This document shows positions 16,644 through 24,781 of a DNA stretch of 64,000 nt, piece by piece. Both the position numbers and the translations under genes were made by a program. Below the pieces are notes generated by a model, which saw only the letters and a program-made list of their open reading frames with translations, was not told the origin of the DNA and made no database searches. The DNA comes from Mucilaginibacter sp. (GTDB lineage: Bacteria > Bacteroidota > Bacteroidia > Sphingobacteriales > Sphingobacteriaceae), in assembly GCF_028288225.1 (NCBI RefSeq), contig NZ_JAQBOC010000043.1:16248-80247 (forward strand), written 5' to 3'. The first letter of the stretch is position 1; each line of letters starts with the position of its first letter.

Positions 16644-18896
16644 ATGATAAAAAAACCTACTTCGACTTTGTATGGTGCTCAAGTGTGTAAAAGCAGAGGC
16701 TATACTAAAATATTTCATACTACGTGGTCAGTGGTATTATTGCTTGTAATTTTATTTACAGCCGGATGTAAAAAAGACAAATATAAGGGAGAAATTATAG
16801 GCAAATGCCCTGTAGTTGTTACTACAGACCCAATGGACAAAGCGGTTGATGTTGTGCTTGACAAGGTTATTTCTATAACCTTTAATACCAATATGAATGC
16901 GGCAACTATAAGCAAAACTACCTTTACTATAAAACAAGGCACAACACTTGTTTCGGGTACAATATCGCCAACTCCAAACGGAGCCATCTTTACATTTAAA
17001 CCCGATGTTGCTTTGTTACCTTTTACTGTTTATACAGGAACGGTTACAACGGGTGCCACAGACACATTACGAACAGCTTTAGCGAATAATTATGTTTGGA
17101 CGTTTACAACTATTCCTTTTGTAACATTAGCATCAAATCCGGTACTTGGCGGAATAACAACCGGTATGGGGGCATTTGCCCAGGGTTCGGCTGCAACGGT
17201 AACAGCAACACCAAATACCGGTTTCGTTTTTACCAACTGGACAGAGAACGGAACAATTGTTTCAACAAGTTCAAGTTATCAGTTTACAATTGCCGGAAAC
17301 AGAACACTGACGGCAAATTTCGCTAAGGTAAATATCGGGAGCTTTGCGGTAGTACTGTCGTCAAGTCCATTAGCAGGTGGAAAAACCGGCGGATCAGGAT
17401 CATACCTCTCCGGTTCATCCGTAACAACAACGGCAACGCCGTCAGCAGGATACACCTTTATTAACTGGACTGATAACGGTGCAATAGTTTCTACCAGCTC
17501 TAGTTATCATTTTATTTTAACAAAAAACAGGGCACTGGTTGCCAACTTTAAAGTGATACCTGCATCACAATTTGCTGTTGTGTTATCTTCAAGTCCTCCG
17601 GAAGGTGGTACAACCAATGGATCTGGTGCGTATGCGGCAGGTACTTCTGTAACGGTAACTGCGACTAAAAACACCGGTTACTCCTTTACCAACTGGACAG
17701 AGAACAGTGCTGTTGTTTCCACCAGCCCTTCCTATACATTTCCTTTAAGTTCGAACAAAACGTTAGTTGCCAATTTTACAATTAATACTTACACATTAAA
17801 TGTAACAGCAATTAATGGAACTGTTGTAAAAACGCCTAACCAGGCCAACTACAATAGCGGGGCCACTGTACAGCTTAAAGCAACAGCCAGCCCTGGTTAT
17901 AAATTTTTATCATGGAGCGGTGATGCATCGGGCTCAACAAACCCTTTAGTTGTAACTATGAATTCAAATAAAGCCGTTGTTGCAAATTTCGTGAGCACTG
18001 CATTCACATTAAATGTAACAGCAATTAATGGAACTGTTGTGAAAACGCCTAACCAGGCCACTTACAATAGCGGGACCACTGTACAGCTTAAAGCAACTCC
18101 TAATACAGGTTTCGTATTCTCATCATGGAGCGGGGATGCAACGGGTTCAATAAACCCCTTAGTTGTAACTATGAATTCAAACAAAACCATTGCAGCCAAC
18201 TTTAAAATTGCACCTGCAATTGGGCCAGGGCCAATTGATCTTGGCGGGGCAGGTATTTTTACAATCTTAACGAAATCCGGGATCTCTACAACCGGCGTTA
18301 CATCGGTAGGTGGAAATATAGGTGTGAGCCCTGCGGCCGCAACTTCTATTACAGGATTTGGACTAATTATGAATTCTAACGGACAATCAGCACATACACC
18401 GATTGTAACCGGAAGTGTTTTTGCCGCCGACTATGCAGCACCTACTCCATCAAACATGACAACAGCCGTAAATAATATGCAAACCGCCTATACAACAGCA
18501 AATGGCCTGGTAACTCCTGCACCAATAGTTGACTTGTATGCCGGAAACATAAGCGGAAAAATCTTGCCTCCCGGTTTATACAAATATAGTTCTGGTGTTT
18601 TAATAACAAGCGCCGGCGTAACACTGGCAGGCGGGCCAAATGATACATGGGTTTTCCAGATATCGCAGGACCTGACGGTAAATAACAGCGCTATTATAAA
18701 ATTAACCGGCGGTGCACAAGCCAAAAACATTTACTGGGTTGTAGCCGGCCAGGCCACTCTTGGAACCAATGTTAATTTTAGTGGAAATATATTAAGTAAG
18801 ACTTTGATTTCCCTAAATACAGGCACCAAAGTTAAAGGCAGGTTATTAGCACAAACGGCAGTTACCCTAAATGCCAGTACAGTAATATTACCATAA
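16644..18896 (+). CDS. Ice-binding-like (DUF3494) surface lipoprotein with Big_5 and InlB-type repeats
   Basis: 750 residues. Lipobox FTAGC with Cys42; a Big_5-type Ig-like domain at about 55-156; then five beta-repeat modules of the InlB/bacterial-repeat class between about 157 and 515: three of type A ending TLTANF, ALVANF and TLVANF, and two near-identical of type B starting TLNVTAINGTVVKTPNQA. Residues about 527-750 are the DUF3494 ice-binding-like beta-solenoid (GVTSVGGNIGVSP, GNISGKILPPGLYKYSS, VFQISQDLTV, KTLISLNTGTKVKGRLLAQTAVTLN). DUF3494 members bind ice in cold-adapted microbes, but many in soil bacteria probably act as adhesins. Its partner downstream is an OmpA-type protein. The domain call is strong; ice binding is not proven. 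Confidence 0.9.
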   Translation: MIKKPTSTLYGAQVCKSRGYTKIFHTTWSVVLLLVILFTAGCKKDKYKGEIIGKCPVVVTTDPMDKAVDVVLDKVISITFNTNMNAATISKTTFTIKQGTTLVSGTISPTPNGAIFTFKPDVALLPFTVYTGTVTTGATDTLRTALANNYVWTFTTIPFVTLASNPVLGGITTGMGAFAQGSAATVTATPNTGFVFTNWTENGTIVSTSSSYQFTIAGNRTLTANFAKVNIGSFAVVLSSSPLAGGKTGGSGSYLSGSSVTTTATPSAGYTFINWTDNGAIVSTSSSYHFILTKNRALVANFKVIPASQFAVVLSSSPPEGGTTNGSGAYAAGTSVTVTATKNTGYSFTNWTENSAVVSTSPSYTFPLSSNKTLVANFTINTYTLNVTAINGTVVKTPNQANYNSGATVQLKATASPGYKFLSWSGDASGSTNPLVVTMNSNKAVVANFVSTAFTLNVTAINGTVVKTPNQATYNSGTTVQLKATPNTGFVFSSWSGDATGSINPLVVTMNSNKTIAANFKIAPAIGPGPIDLGGAGIFTILTKSGISTTGVTSVGGNIGVSPAAATSITGFGLIMNSNGQSAHTPIVTGSVFAADYAAPTPSNMTTAVNNMQTAYTTANGLVTPAPIVDLYAGNISGKILPPGLYKYSSGVLITSAGVTLAGGPNDTWVFQISQDLTVNNSAIIKLTGGAQAKNIYWVVAGQATLGTNVNFSGNILSKTLISLNTGTKVKGRLLAQTAVTLNASTVILP
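17793..18218 (+). repeat. Two tandem 213-bp units within the surface protein gene
   Basis: The segment from 17793 recurs from 18006, an offset of 213 bp or exactly 71 codons, with only scattered differences. Long identical stretches, including silent positions, show a recent in-frame duplication of one beta-repeat module that can expand or contract. Confidence 0.9.
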
Positions 18897-18917
18897 ATCA
18901 GATTAAATAATAAAGCG

Positions 18918-18943
18918 GTTTATCCTCCCTCGGGAGGGTAAAC
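18918..18943 (+). promoter_or_regulatory. Intercistronic hairpin between DUF3494 and OmpA-type genes
   Basis: GTTTATCCTCCC (18918-18929) pairs with GGGAGGGTAAAC (18932-18943), 12 bp including one G-T pair, and no T-run follows. In an 86-nt gap between co-directional genes it is more likely an mRNA processing/stability or attenuation element than a full terminator. Confidence 0.6.
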
Positions 18944-18982
18944 TTTAGCTAAACGAATAAAATTAATTTCAAAAAAGAACTT

Positions 18983-20929
18983 ATGTTACACATAAACAAA
19001 CAAATACAAAAATTACTGATCTGTTCAATGATGGTAATTTGCTCAAGTACTATTGTACATGGGCAAACTACGCCACCTACATGGTGGTTTGGTTTCTCGG
19101 GTGCCGCAAATTTTAATTTTTATGACGGGACAACGCAAAGATTAAACAATTCATTGATTGTACCTGCTGCTTTTCACAAGGGACATGGAATACGCCCTTA
19201 TGGATCAATTTTAATGGAATACCGTCCTGCCGGTATATGGGCTGGCATGTTAAATATAGGCTATAACGGCAGTGGTGCAAAGTTTAATGACGTTGTTGCA
19301 CCCTGCAACTGCCCTGCAACATTAACCACAAATACCAGCTATATTTCTGTTGAGCCCAGTTTGCGCTTAAGTGTTCCTTCATCGGGCCTTTACTTTTTTG
19401 CGGGGCCAAGCCTGGATTTTAACCTCACTAAAGATTTTACTTATACCCAGCTAAAACAGGTTGATACAAAATCAGAATTTAGCAGTATGCATAGCACGTT
19501 AATTTCCGGACAGGTTGGCGCTGGCTATGATATTAAAATTTCGTCGCCCAACAGTACAACCCAGGTTGAGCTTTCACCATTTATTTCTTACCATCCTTAT
19601 TTTGGCCGTGATCCCCGCACTATAGAAAGCTGGTCAATCACATCAGTTAGAACGGGCATAGCCTTAAAGTTTGGGAAAGCACATAAAGCTGCCGTTGCAG
19701 CTGTTCCTGTGCCCGTTGCACCTGTTGAGCGCGATGTTGTATTTACTGTTCGCGAACCTAAAGCTGTACCACTCAAGCGTACGGTAAGTGAAACTTTACC
19801 ATTGCTTAATGCTGTATTTTTTGATGAAGGATCGGTAAGTATCCCAACCCGTTATGTAATATTAACCAAAGAACAGGCAGTAGATTTCAAAGAAATATCA
19901 CTTCAAAAAGAATCTAATGAAAACATGACCGGCCGTTCAGCCCGGCAATTAAGTGTGTATCATAATATACTCAACATTTTGGGAGATCGTTTACGGTCAA
20001 ACCCGCAGGCAACTATATCATTAAATGGCGCTTCAGCTACAGGCACTACAGATGGTAAAGCCTCTGCTGAATCGATAAAACAATACCTGGTTATTGTATT
20101 TGGCATTGATGCTTCAAGAATTAGCACAACAACCCGCACAAAACCAGTGCATCCATCCCAGCAGCCAGGTGGCACTAAAGAGCTTGTATTGCTTCATGCA
20201 GAAGACACGCGGGTTGATATTAGTAGTGCATCCCCTGAATTGCTGATTGAAGTTGGCGGTGGCATGATGAAGCCTGTTCAAATTATGTCGACACAAGTTG
20301 ACCCATTAGACAGCCACGTTATTTTTAATGTAGCGGGTGCAAAAGACGCGCTAAAATCATGGTCGATAGATGTAACTGACAGTAATGGCATTGTGCAACA
20401 CTACGGACCATACACAAGCGATATGGAAAGTATACCAGGTGCTGCCATTTTAGGAAATAGCCCAACAGGCGACTACAAAGTGACATTACTGGAAACAACT
20501 AAAAATGGTTCATCGTTACAAAAAGAGGGTTCTATCCATCTTATAAAACAAGACGACAACATTCAGCAGGGGTTGCGTTACAGCATAGTCTTTGATTTTG
20601 ATAAGGCTCAAACCATTGATTCTTACAATAAGTTTTTGTCTGATATTGTCTCACCTTTAATTTCTGATGGTTCAACGGTGATCATTCATGGCCACACTGA
20701 TGTTGTTGGGAATGAAGATTATAATCAAAACTTATCTGACAACAGGGCGAAGCAAACGCAAACTATTATTGAACATACCTTTGCAGCTTCAGGTAAGAAC
20801 AATGTTAAATTTGAAACATTGGGTTACGGAGAAGATAGTGGTCGGTCTCCTTTTGAAAATGCTTTGCCAGAAGAACGGTTTTATAACCGGACAGTTATTA
20901 TAGATATTTTACCGGCAAATAAATTATAA
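18983..20929 (+). CDS. Outer-membrane protein with beta-barrel-like N-terminus and C-terminal OmpA domain
   Basis: 648 residues. Signal peptide to VHGQ; residues about 30-235 resemble an outer-membrane beta-barrel (WWFGFSGAANFNFY, EPSLRLSVPSSGLYFFAGPSL, ending AGIALKFGKA-like); a middle region of about 290 residues containing a degenerate OmpA-like stretch (NILGDRLRSNP); and a C-terminal OmpA domain at about 535-645 with IVFDFDKAQ, IIHGHTDVVGNEDYN and LSDNRAKQT, the peptidoglycan-binding signature. Located 86 nt after the DUF3494 lipoprotein gene with a hairpin between them; the pair probably forms a surface module with this protein as wall anchor or assembly partner. That partnership is inference. 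Confidence 0.85.
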   Translation: MLHINKQIQKLLICSMMVICSSTIVHGQTTPPTWWFGFSGAANFNFYDGTTQRLNNSLIVPAAFHKGHGIRPYGSILMEYRPAGIWAGMLNIGYNGSGAKFNDVVAPCNCPATLTTNTSYISVEPSLRLSVPSSGLYFFAGPSLDFNLTKDFTYTQLKQVDTKSEFSSMHSTLISGQVGAGYDIKISSPNSTTQVELSPFISYHPYFGRDPRTIESWSITSVRTGIALKFGKAHKAAVAAVPVPVAPVERDVVFTVREPKAVPLKRTVSETLPLLNAVFFDEGSVSIPTRYVILTKEQAVDFKEISLQKESNENMTGRSARQLSVYHNILNILGDRLRSNPQATISLNGASATGTTDGKASAESIKQYLVIVFGIDASRISTTTRTKPVHPSQQPGGTKELVLLHAEDTRVDISSASPELLIEVGGGMMKPVQIMSTQVDPLDSHVIFNVAGAKDALKSWSIDVTDSNGIVQHYGPYTSDMESIPGAAILGNSPTGDYKVTLLETTKNGSSLQKEGSIHLIKQDDNIQQGLRYSIVFDFDKAQTIDSYNKFLSDIVSPLISDGSTVIIHGHTDVVGNEDYNQNLSDNRAKQTQTIIEHTFAASGKNNVKFETLGYGEDSGRSPFENALPEERFYNRTVIIDILPANKL

Positions 20930-20984
20930 AGCCTTAACTGATTCGTTCATATTATAAAACAGAAAAGCTTTATTTATTCTTAAA

Positions 20985-21013
20985 GAAAGGTCACTCTAAA
21001 AAGGTGACCTTTC
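20985..21013 (+). terminator. Intrinsic terminator after OmpA-type gene
   Basis: GAAAGGTCAC (20985-20994) pairs with GTGACCTTTC (21004-21013), 10 bp with a 9-nt loop. A second inverted repeat follows (21017-21028 with 21033-21047). The T-tail is weak, but position between convergent genes supports termination. Confidence 0.7.
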
Positions 21014-21064
21014 CTGTTTACAAGAATAGTCATATTCTTCTTGTAAAGAATTGCGTATAAAATC

Positions 21065-21361
21065 TTACCGCAGCGCCTGGTAAATCTCGGCAGCTAATAA
21101 TCCGCTGCCGCCACCATAATGCTGTGCTATAATTATATCCGGATTTAAAGCCCTGAATGCAGTGCAAAGCCTGTCTTCGCTTTCCTTTTCAATACCGCCG
21201 CCAAGCAATACCAACTTATAAGGCTGCGCACTAAATGCCAGTATAGCTTCATCATCGGTACAGGCGCCGGTTGCATTCCATTCCGGGTTATTGTTTATTA
21301 ACCGTACAACAGTTTGTAAGATCTCCGCATGCCTGCCTATTGCTAAAATTTGTATTTTCAT
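21065..21361 (-). CDS. Degenerate receiver-like small protein
   Basis: 98 residues with receiver-domain topology (MKIQILAIGRHAEILQTVVRLI, then YKLVLLGGGIEKE, then NPDIIIAQHYGGG), but the usual phospho-acceptor aspartate at the end of the third strand is glycine (VLLGGG), and the early acidic pocket is missing. It is therefore a non-phosphorylated receiver-like fold, function unknown. It lies 101 nt downstream of a pirin gene on the same strand, separated by a long imperfect hairpin. Confidence 0.65.
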   Translation of the reverse strand: MKIQILAIGRHAEILQTVVRLINNNPEWNATGACTDDEAILAFSAQPYKLVLLGGGIEKESEDRLCTAFRALNPDIIIAQHYGGGSGLLAAEIYQALR

Positions 21362-21380
21362 ATTTTTGAGGTAAAAGCTG

Positions 21381-21464
21381 AAAGGTAAAAGGCAAAAGGT
21401 TCATTCCGCACTCCACATTCCGACTTCCGCATTCACAGACCTTTCGCCTTTATCCTTTTACCTT
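21381..21464. repeat. Heptamer-built inverted repeat at pirin 3' end
   Basis: Left arm 21381-21400 and right arm 21439-21464 are imperfect inverted copies. In the minus-strand direction the right arm reads AAGGTAA-AAGGATA-AAGGCGA-AAGGT, a 7-nt period. The loop (about 21404-21434) is also 7-nt periodic (CCGCACT CCACATT CCGACTT CCGCATT). The right arm overlaps the pirin stop codon. Confidence 0.75.
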
Positions 21465-22179
21465 ACTGCAACATTGGTACTTCCATCAGCAAAAACTCCG
21501 CATCTGTTTCGGCGGTGATCGTGAACTTATCTGTGTCCCAAATTCCGTAACCATCGCGGGTGTTCAATAACTGGTCGTTTACTTTTACGTCGCCATTTAA
21601 TACAAAAACGTAAACACCATTGCCTTTGCCTTTAATTGTGTATTCGGTATTAATGCCTTTATCAAATTTACCCAAATGGAACCAGGCATTCTGGTGGATC
21701 CAAACACCTTCATCATCAGCATTTGGCGAAAGAATCTGCTGTAATTTATTATGTCTGTCCTCCAGGTTTAAAGTTATCTGGTCATAGCGCGGCTCAACGT
21801 TCTTTTTATCAGGATATACCCAGATCTGTAGGAATTTTACACGCTGCTCCCGGTCTTTATTATACTCGCTGTGATAAATACCTGTGCCGGCGCTCATGGC
21901 CTGGATATCGCCATTTTTTATAATGGCAACATTGTTCATGCTATCTTTATGTTCAAGGTCGCCCTCAAGCGGGATAGAGATGATCTCCATATTATCATGC
22001 GGGTGTTTTCCAAAACCCATGCCTGCATCAACGGTATCATCATTCAATACCCTTAACGCACCAAAACTCATCCTGTCGGGATTATAATAACTTGCAAAAC
22101 TAAAACTATGATAACTGTTTAGCCAGCCATGGTTTGCATGTCCACGGGTTTCGGCTTTATGTAATACGGTGTGTGCCAT
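21463..22179 (-). CDS. Pirin family protein (YhhW/quercetinase-like bicupin)
   Basis: 238 residues, the short bacterial pirin type. Metal ligands of the first cupin are intact: His59 and His61 in GKHPHDNME, then His103 and Glu105 in GIYHSEYN. Opening HGWLNSYHSFSFASYYNPDRMSFG in segments is the classic YhhW-like start. Family members are Fe or Ni proteins; E. coli YhhW cleaves quercetin, but physiological roles vary and include redox sensing. The gene has its own promoter with a motif shared by the second pirin (31873-32742). A Crp/Fnr gene lies beyond the small four-helix gene upstream. Confidence 0.95.
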   Translation of the reverse strand: MAHTVLHKAETRGHANHGWLNSYHSFSFASYYNPDRMSFGALRVLNDDTVDAGMGFGKHPHDNMEIISIPLEGDLEHKDSMNNVAIIKNGDIQAMSAGTGIYHSEYNKDREQRVKFLQIWVYPDKKNVEPRYDQITLNLEDRHNKLQQILSPNADDEGVWIHQNAWFHLGKFDKGINTEYTIKGKGNGVYVFVLNGDVKVNDQLLNTRDGYGIWDTDKFTITAETDAEFLLMEVPMLQ

Positions 22180-22208
22180 TGTAATTGTCCTTTCTGATTT
22201 TTATACAA

Positions 22209-22257
22209 CAAAGGTACAGGCTTCAAAATCCATGACACATGATGTAGGTTAAGAAAA
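22209..22257 (-). promoter_or_regulatory. Promoter and shared upstream motif of pirin 1
   Basis: On the minus strand: TACCTTTG (22209-22216) fits the Bacteroidota -7 box TAnnTTTG, and 23 nt upstream lies TTTTCTTAACCTACATCA (22240-22257). The same 18-mer stands 24 nt upstream of a -7 box at the second pirin gene, which marks it as a conserved activator or repressor site. Confidence 0.7.
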
Positions 22258-22260
22258 AGA

Positions 22261-22830
22261 GGTTGATTGAGTTGGATTAGGTTGATTAAGTTGGTTTTTA
22301 CGGCTTGGATAAGTTAAAAAGTTTTAAATGAAGTTTTTTGTCATTGTCAGATATTGACATTTGTTTATATTTTTATTGTAATTGAAATTTAACCTGAATA
22401 ATATGGCATCTTTTACTGAATTGGAAACGTGGAAGCAAGCAAGGAAAATAAGAGTATTTATTTCCGAACTAACTAAAAAGTTTCCGGCCTCTGAAAAATT
22501 TCGGCTAACAGATCAGCTTATCAGGTGCTCCAGATCAATTGGTAATAATATAGCTGAAGGTCATGGACGATTTCATTACCAGGACAACGTTAGGTTTTGC
22601 ATAATGGCCAGAGGTTCATTATCAGAAACGCTTGATCAAATGATAGTTGCATTAGATGAACAAATAATAACAAATGAAATTTTTAAATCATTTGAAGTTG
22701 AATATGACTATTGTTTAAGATTACTAAATGGCTACATCATGCATATTAAAAAGAAGAAAAATGATGAAATTAATTAATGTCCAATCGTCCCAACCTAATC
22801 AACTTATTCAACCTAATCAACTCAATCAAC
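22261..22830. mobile_element. Inverted-repeat-flanked four-helix-bundle gene cassette
   Basis: Left arm 22261-22294 and right arm 22790-22830 are imperfect inverted copies, about 90 percent matching over some 33 nt with single-base gaps. Both are built from degenerate 9-nt words (GTTGATTGA, GTTGATTAG, GTTGAATAA). The only gene between them encodes an IVP/S23-type protein. The right arm overlaps the last codons of the Crp/Fnr gene. The layout recalls 23S rRNA intervening sequences, where the same protein family sits in the loop of a long stem. Mobility is inferred. Confidence 0.55.
22403..22777 (+). CDS. Four-helix-bundle protein (IVP / S23 / bAvd-like)
   Basis: 124 residues with the hallmark pattern of the 23S rRNA intervening-sequence protein family: LETWKQARKIRVFISELTKKFP near the start, RLTDQLIRCSRSIGNNIAEGHGR in segments, and ARGSLSETLDQMIVALDE. 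The same fold is used by the accessory Avd protein of diversity-generating retroelements. The ATG at 22403 is chosen; the frame is open to a TTG at 22382. No reverse transcriptase or rRNA is nearby, so it is a stand-alone copy. It lies between two imperfect inverted repeats. Molecular function of stand-alone members is unknown; nucleic-acid binding is a family-based guess. Confidence 0.92.
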   Translation: MASFTELETWKQARKIRVFISELTKKFPASEKFRLTDQLIRCSRSIGNNIAEGHGRFHYQDNVRFCIMARGSLSETLDQMIVALDEQIITNEIFKSFEVEYDYCLRLLNGYIMHIKKKKNDEIN

Positions 22831-23410
22831 TTTTACGCAGTAAACTGCTCCTCATTCTACTAAAAAACTCCGGCGTTACACCTACATATGATGCTATTTG
22901 TTTTTGCGGCAGGTGATCAATGAGCGTGGGATAGCGTTTGCAAAAGATGCTGTACCGTTCTTCGGCGGTAAGGCTCATATTATCAACTATGCGCTGCTGG
23001 TTGGCTACCAGCGAGTTTTCGGTAAGGATGCGGAAAAAGCGTTCGAACTTCGGTACTTCGTGATATAGCTTTTCCTGGTTTATTTTTGACAGAATAATGG
23101 CTTCCGTATCTTCCAGAGCTTCAATATTCAGGATGCCGGGCTTTTGTGAGATCAGGCTGTACATGTCGGCTATCCACCAGCCGGGCGGGGCAAAGCTCAG
23201 CACATGCTCAACACCATTTTTATCAACTGTAAAGCCGCGCAGGCAGCCATCGGTCACAAAAACCGAATTTTTACAGATCTCCCCTTCACTAAGGGTAAAC
23301 TGTTTGCGTTTGATACGCTTGGGCTGCAGATGCGAAACGAAGATCTCCCTTTCGGCATCATCCAGGTGAATGTATTTTGAGACGTTATTTAGCAGCAGAT
23401 CAAATGACAT
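22826..23410 (-). CDS. Crp/Fnr family transcriptional regulator
   Basis: Cyclic-nucleotide-binding-like beta-roll at about 15-110 (FTLSEGEICKNSVFVTDGCLRGF in segments, FAPPGWWIADMYS) and a C-terminal winged helix with recognition region KQIASYVGVTPEFFSRMRSSLL. The arginine of the cAMP-binding cassette is not present, so cAMP is unlikely to be the ligand. The ATG at 23410 (MSFDLLL) is preferred over one 19 codons upstream. The last codons and the stop overlap the inverted repeat that bounds the four-helix gene. The neighbouring pirin carries a candidate site at an activator-like distance from its -7 box, making pirin a plausible target. Confidence 0.9.
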   Translation of the reverse strand: MSFDLLLNNVSKYIHLDDAEREIFVSHLQPKRIKRKQFTLSEGEICKNSVFVTDGCLRGFTVDKNGVEHVLSFAPPGWWIADMYSLISQKPGILNIEALEDTEAIILSKINQEKLYHEVPKFERFFRILTENSLVANQQRIVDNMSLTAEERYSIFCKRYPTLIDHLPQKQIASYVGVTPEFFSRMRSSLLRKS

Positions 23411-23587
23411 AGGATATTTAAAAGTAAGTTTAGCGTATTTAAGTGGACCGCTTGTTTCACCAACCAATTAAAACAGAAACTTAATATTAAGTAGCTGCAA
23501 TTTAACTATATGGTAACACAAAATTTAATAATCAGCAATATTGACAGGGTAAATTTGCAATATAAATTTTAGCAATAACACTCAAAA

Positions 23588-24457
23588 ATGCATTCAGCAA
23601 TTTTAAGCGTAAAATTACTAAAAACAGGAATTTTTGTTTTGCTTCTTCTTAGCCCCCTAATTGTTTGTTCCCAATCAATTCCATTACCAAATGCATTTGC
23701 GCATAATGATTATTTCCATAAGCGACCTTTGTTTGATGCGCTTGAAAATGGTTATACCAACATTGAGGCCGACATTTTTTTAGCCGATGATAATTTAATT
23801 GTTGCACATATTAATCCTTTTTTCAGAAGCGATAAAACCCTTGAAGCTCTTTATTTAAAACCCCTGGCCGAGTACATTGCAAAAAACAACGGGCAGGTAT
23901 ATAAAGGTTACGATGAGCCGGTTATATTAATGATAGATATAAAAACCGGGGCCGATAATACCTATAGCAAACTTAAAACATTACTTAAAAAATATAGCTC
24001 AATATTATCCGGCTACAATCACGGTAATGTTATAAAGCGGGCGGTTACAATCGTTTTATCAGGTCATAAACCTTATAAAATGATAAGGGCCGAAGAAGAC
24101 CGCCTGGCGTTTATTGATGAGGACCTTAGAAAAACAAGCCAGGACACTACTTCAGCTAATGTTTATAAATTATCAAGTTGCAAATACTCCAAAATTTTAA
24201 AATGGGAAGGACAGGGAGGTCTTCCGGACGATGAACGAAAACGATTATGCACCTATGTTGCCATGGCCCACAGGTTTGGTAAAAAAGTAAGGCTGTGGGC
24301 ATCGCCCGAAAATAGTATTGTTTGGGAAGAGTTATTAAAGTGCGGGGTTGATTTAATTAATACCGATAAACTGGTTTCCCTTAAAAGATTTTTATTATCC
24401 CGGGGCACTGTAAATTATGAAACTTCAAATATCATGATAACCAATAACTCAGAATAA
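23588..24457 (+). CDS. Secreted PLC-like/glycerophosphodiester phosphodiesterase family protein
   Basis: 289 residues with a signal peptide (to VCSQ). The TIM-barrel phosphodiesterase pattern starts with NAFAHNDYFHKRPLFDALENG and NIEADIFL (His, Glu and Asp of the metal/active site), then LIVAHI and VILMIDIKTG, close to the AIM6-like branch of PI-PLC-like phosphodiesterases. GDPD enzymes hydrolyse glycerophosphodiesters to glycerol-3-phosphate; substrate here is unproven. It is a lone gene divergent from the Crp/Fnr regulator. Confidence 0.85.
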   Translation: MHSAILSVKLLKTGIFVLLLLSPLIVCSQSIPLPNAFAHNDYFHKRPLFDALENGYTNIEADIFLADDNLIVAHINPFFRSDKTLEALYLKPLAEYIAKNNGQVYKGYDEPVILMIDIKTGADNTYSKLKTLLKKYSSILSGYNHGNVIKRAVTIVLSGHKPYKMIRAEEDRLAFIDEDLRKTSQDTTSANVYKLSSCKYSKILKWEGQGGLPDDERKRLCTYVAMAHRFGKKVRLWASPENSIVWEELLKCGVDLINTDKLVSLKRFLLSRGTVNYETSNIMITNNSE

Positions 24458-24460
24458 AAA

Positions 24461-24682
24461 TCAGGTCTTCAATGTTTTCTGCTCATTTTGCAGCATTATT
24501 AAAGCTTTTGCAGCCCTAACCTTCCGTGTATCTTCCTGTTTGGCTGAGCCTACCCAATCGCAATAACCTTGCTTGTACGACCTGGATAAGCCTTCAAAAA
24601 ACACTTTTGCTTTTGCATCTGTGGCTAGTAACGTTTCCAGTTCTGCAGGTGTGCCTTCAATATGTTCGCCTTTTTTAAGCAT
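24461..24682 (-). CDS. Small YdeI/OmpD-associated-type C-terminal domain protein
   Basis: 73 residues from ATG 24682. KVFFEGLSRSYKQGYCDWVGSAKQEDTRKVRAAKALIML in segments matches the helical tail of the YdeI/OmpD-associated (bacteriocin-protection) family: a surface-exposed aromatic pair followed by W-x-x-x-A-K-x-x-x-T-R. Only this domain is present; the usual N-terminal DUF1905 is absent. The longer frame upstream to 24769 runs into repetitive heptamer DNA and is rejected. Confidence 0.75.
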   Translation of the reverse strand: MLKKGEHIEGTPAELETLLATDAKAKVFFEGLSRSYKQGYCDWVGSAKQEDTRKVRAAKALIMLQNEQKTLKT

Positions 24683-24692
24683 GCTATTTTTT

Positions 24693-24781
24693 AGATTTGA
24701 GACGTGAGATCTGAGATTTGAGACATACATAAAATCCCAGAATAAATATAAGAAAAAACAACATCTCACATCTCACATCTC
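24693..24781. repeat. Heptamer-built arms beside the DUF1801 element
   Basis: 24693-24726 reads as GAGATTT, GAGACGT, GAGATCT, GAGATTT, GAGACAT-type words with a 7-nt period. 24761-24780 is almost three copies of ACATCTC, the approximate inverse. The second arm recurs at 25386-25405 on the other side of the DUF1801 element, so the element appears to split one hairpin. Confidence 0.75.

Noticed and set aside
24693..24781. Short tandem repeats as a CRISPR array
   Set aside because: Words are 7 nt with no spacers of constant length, and no cas genes are present.
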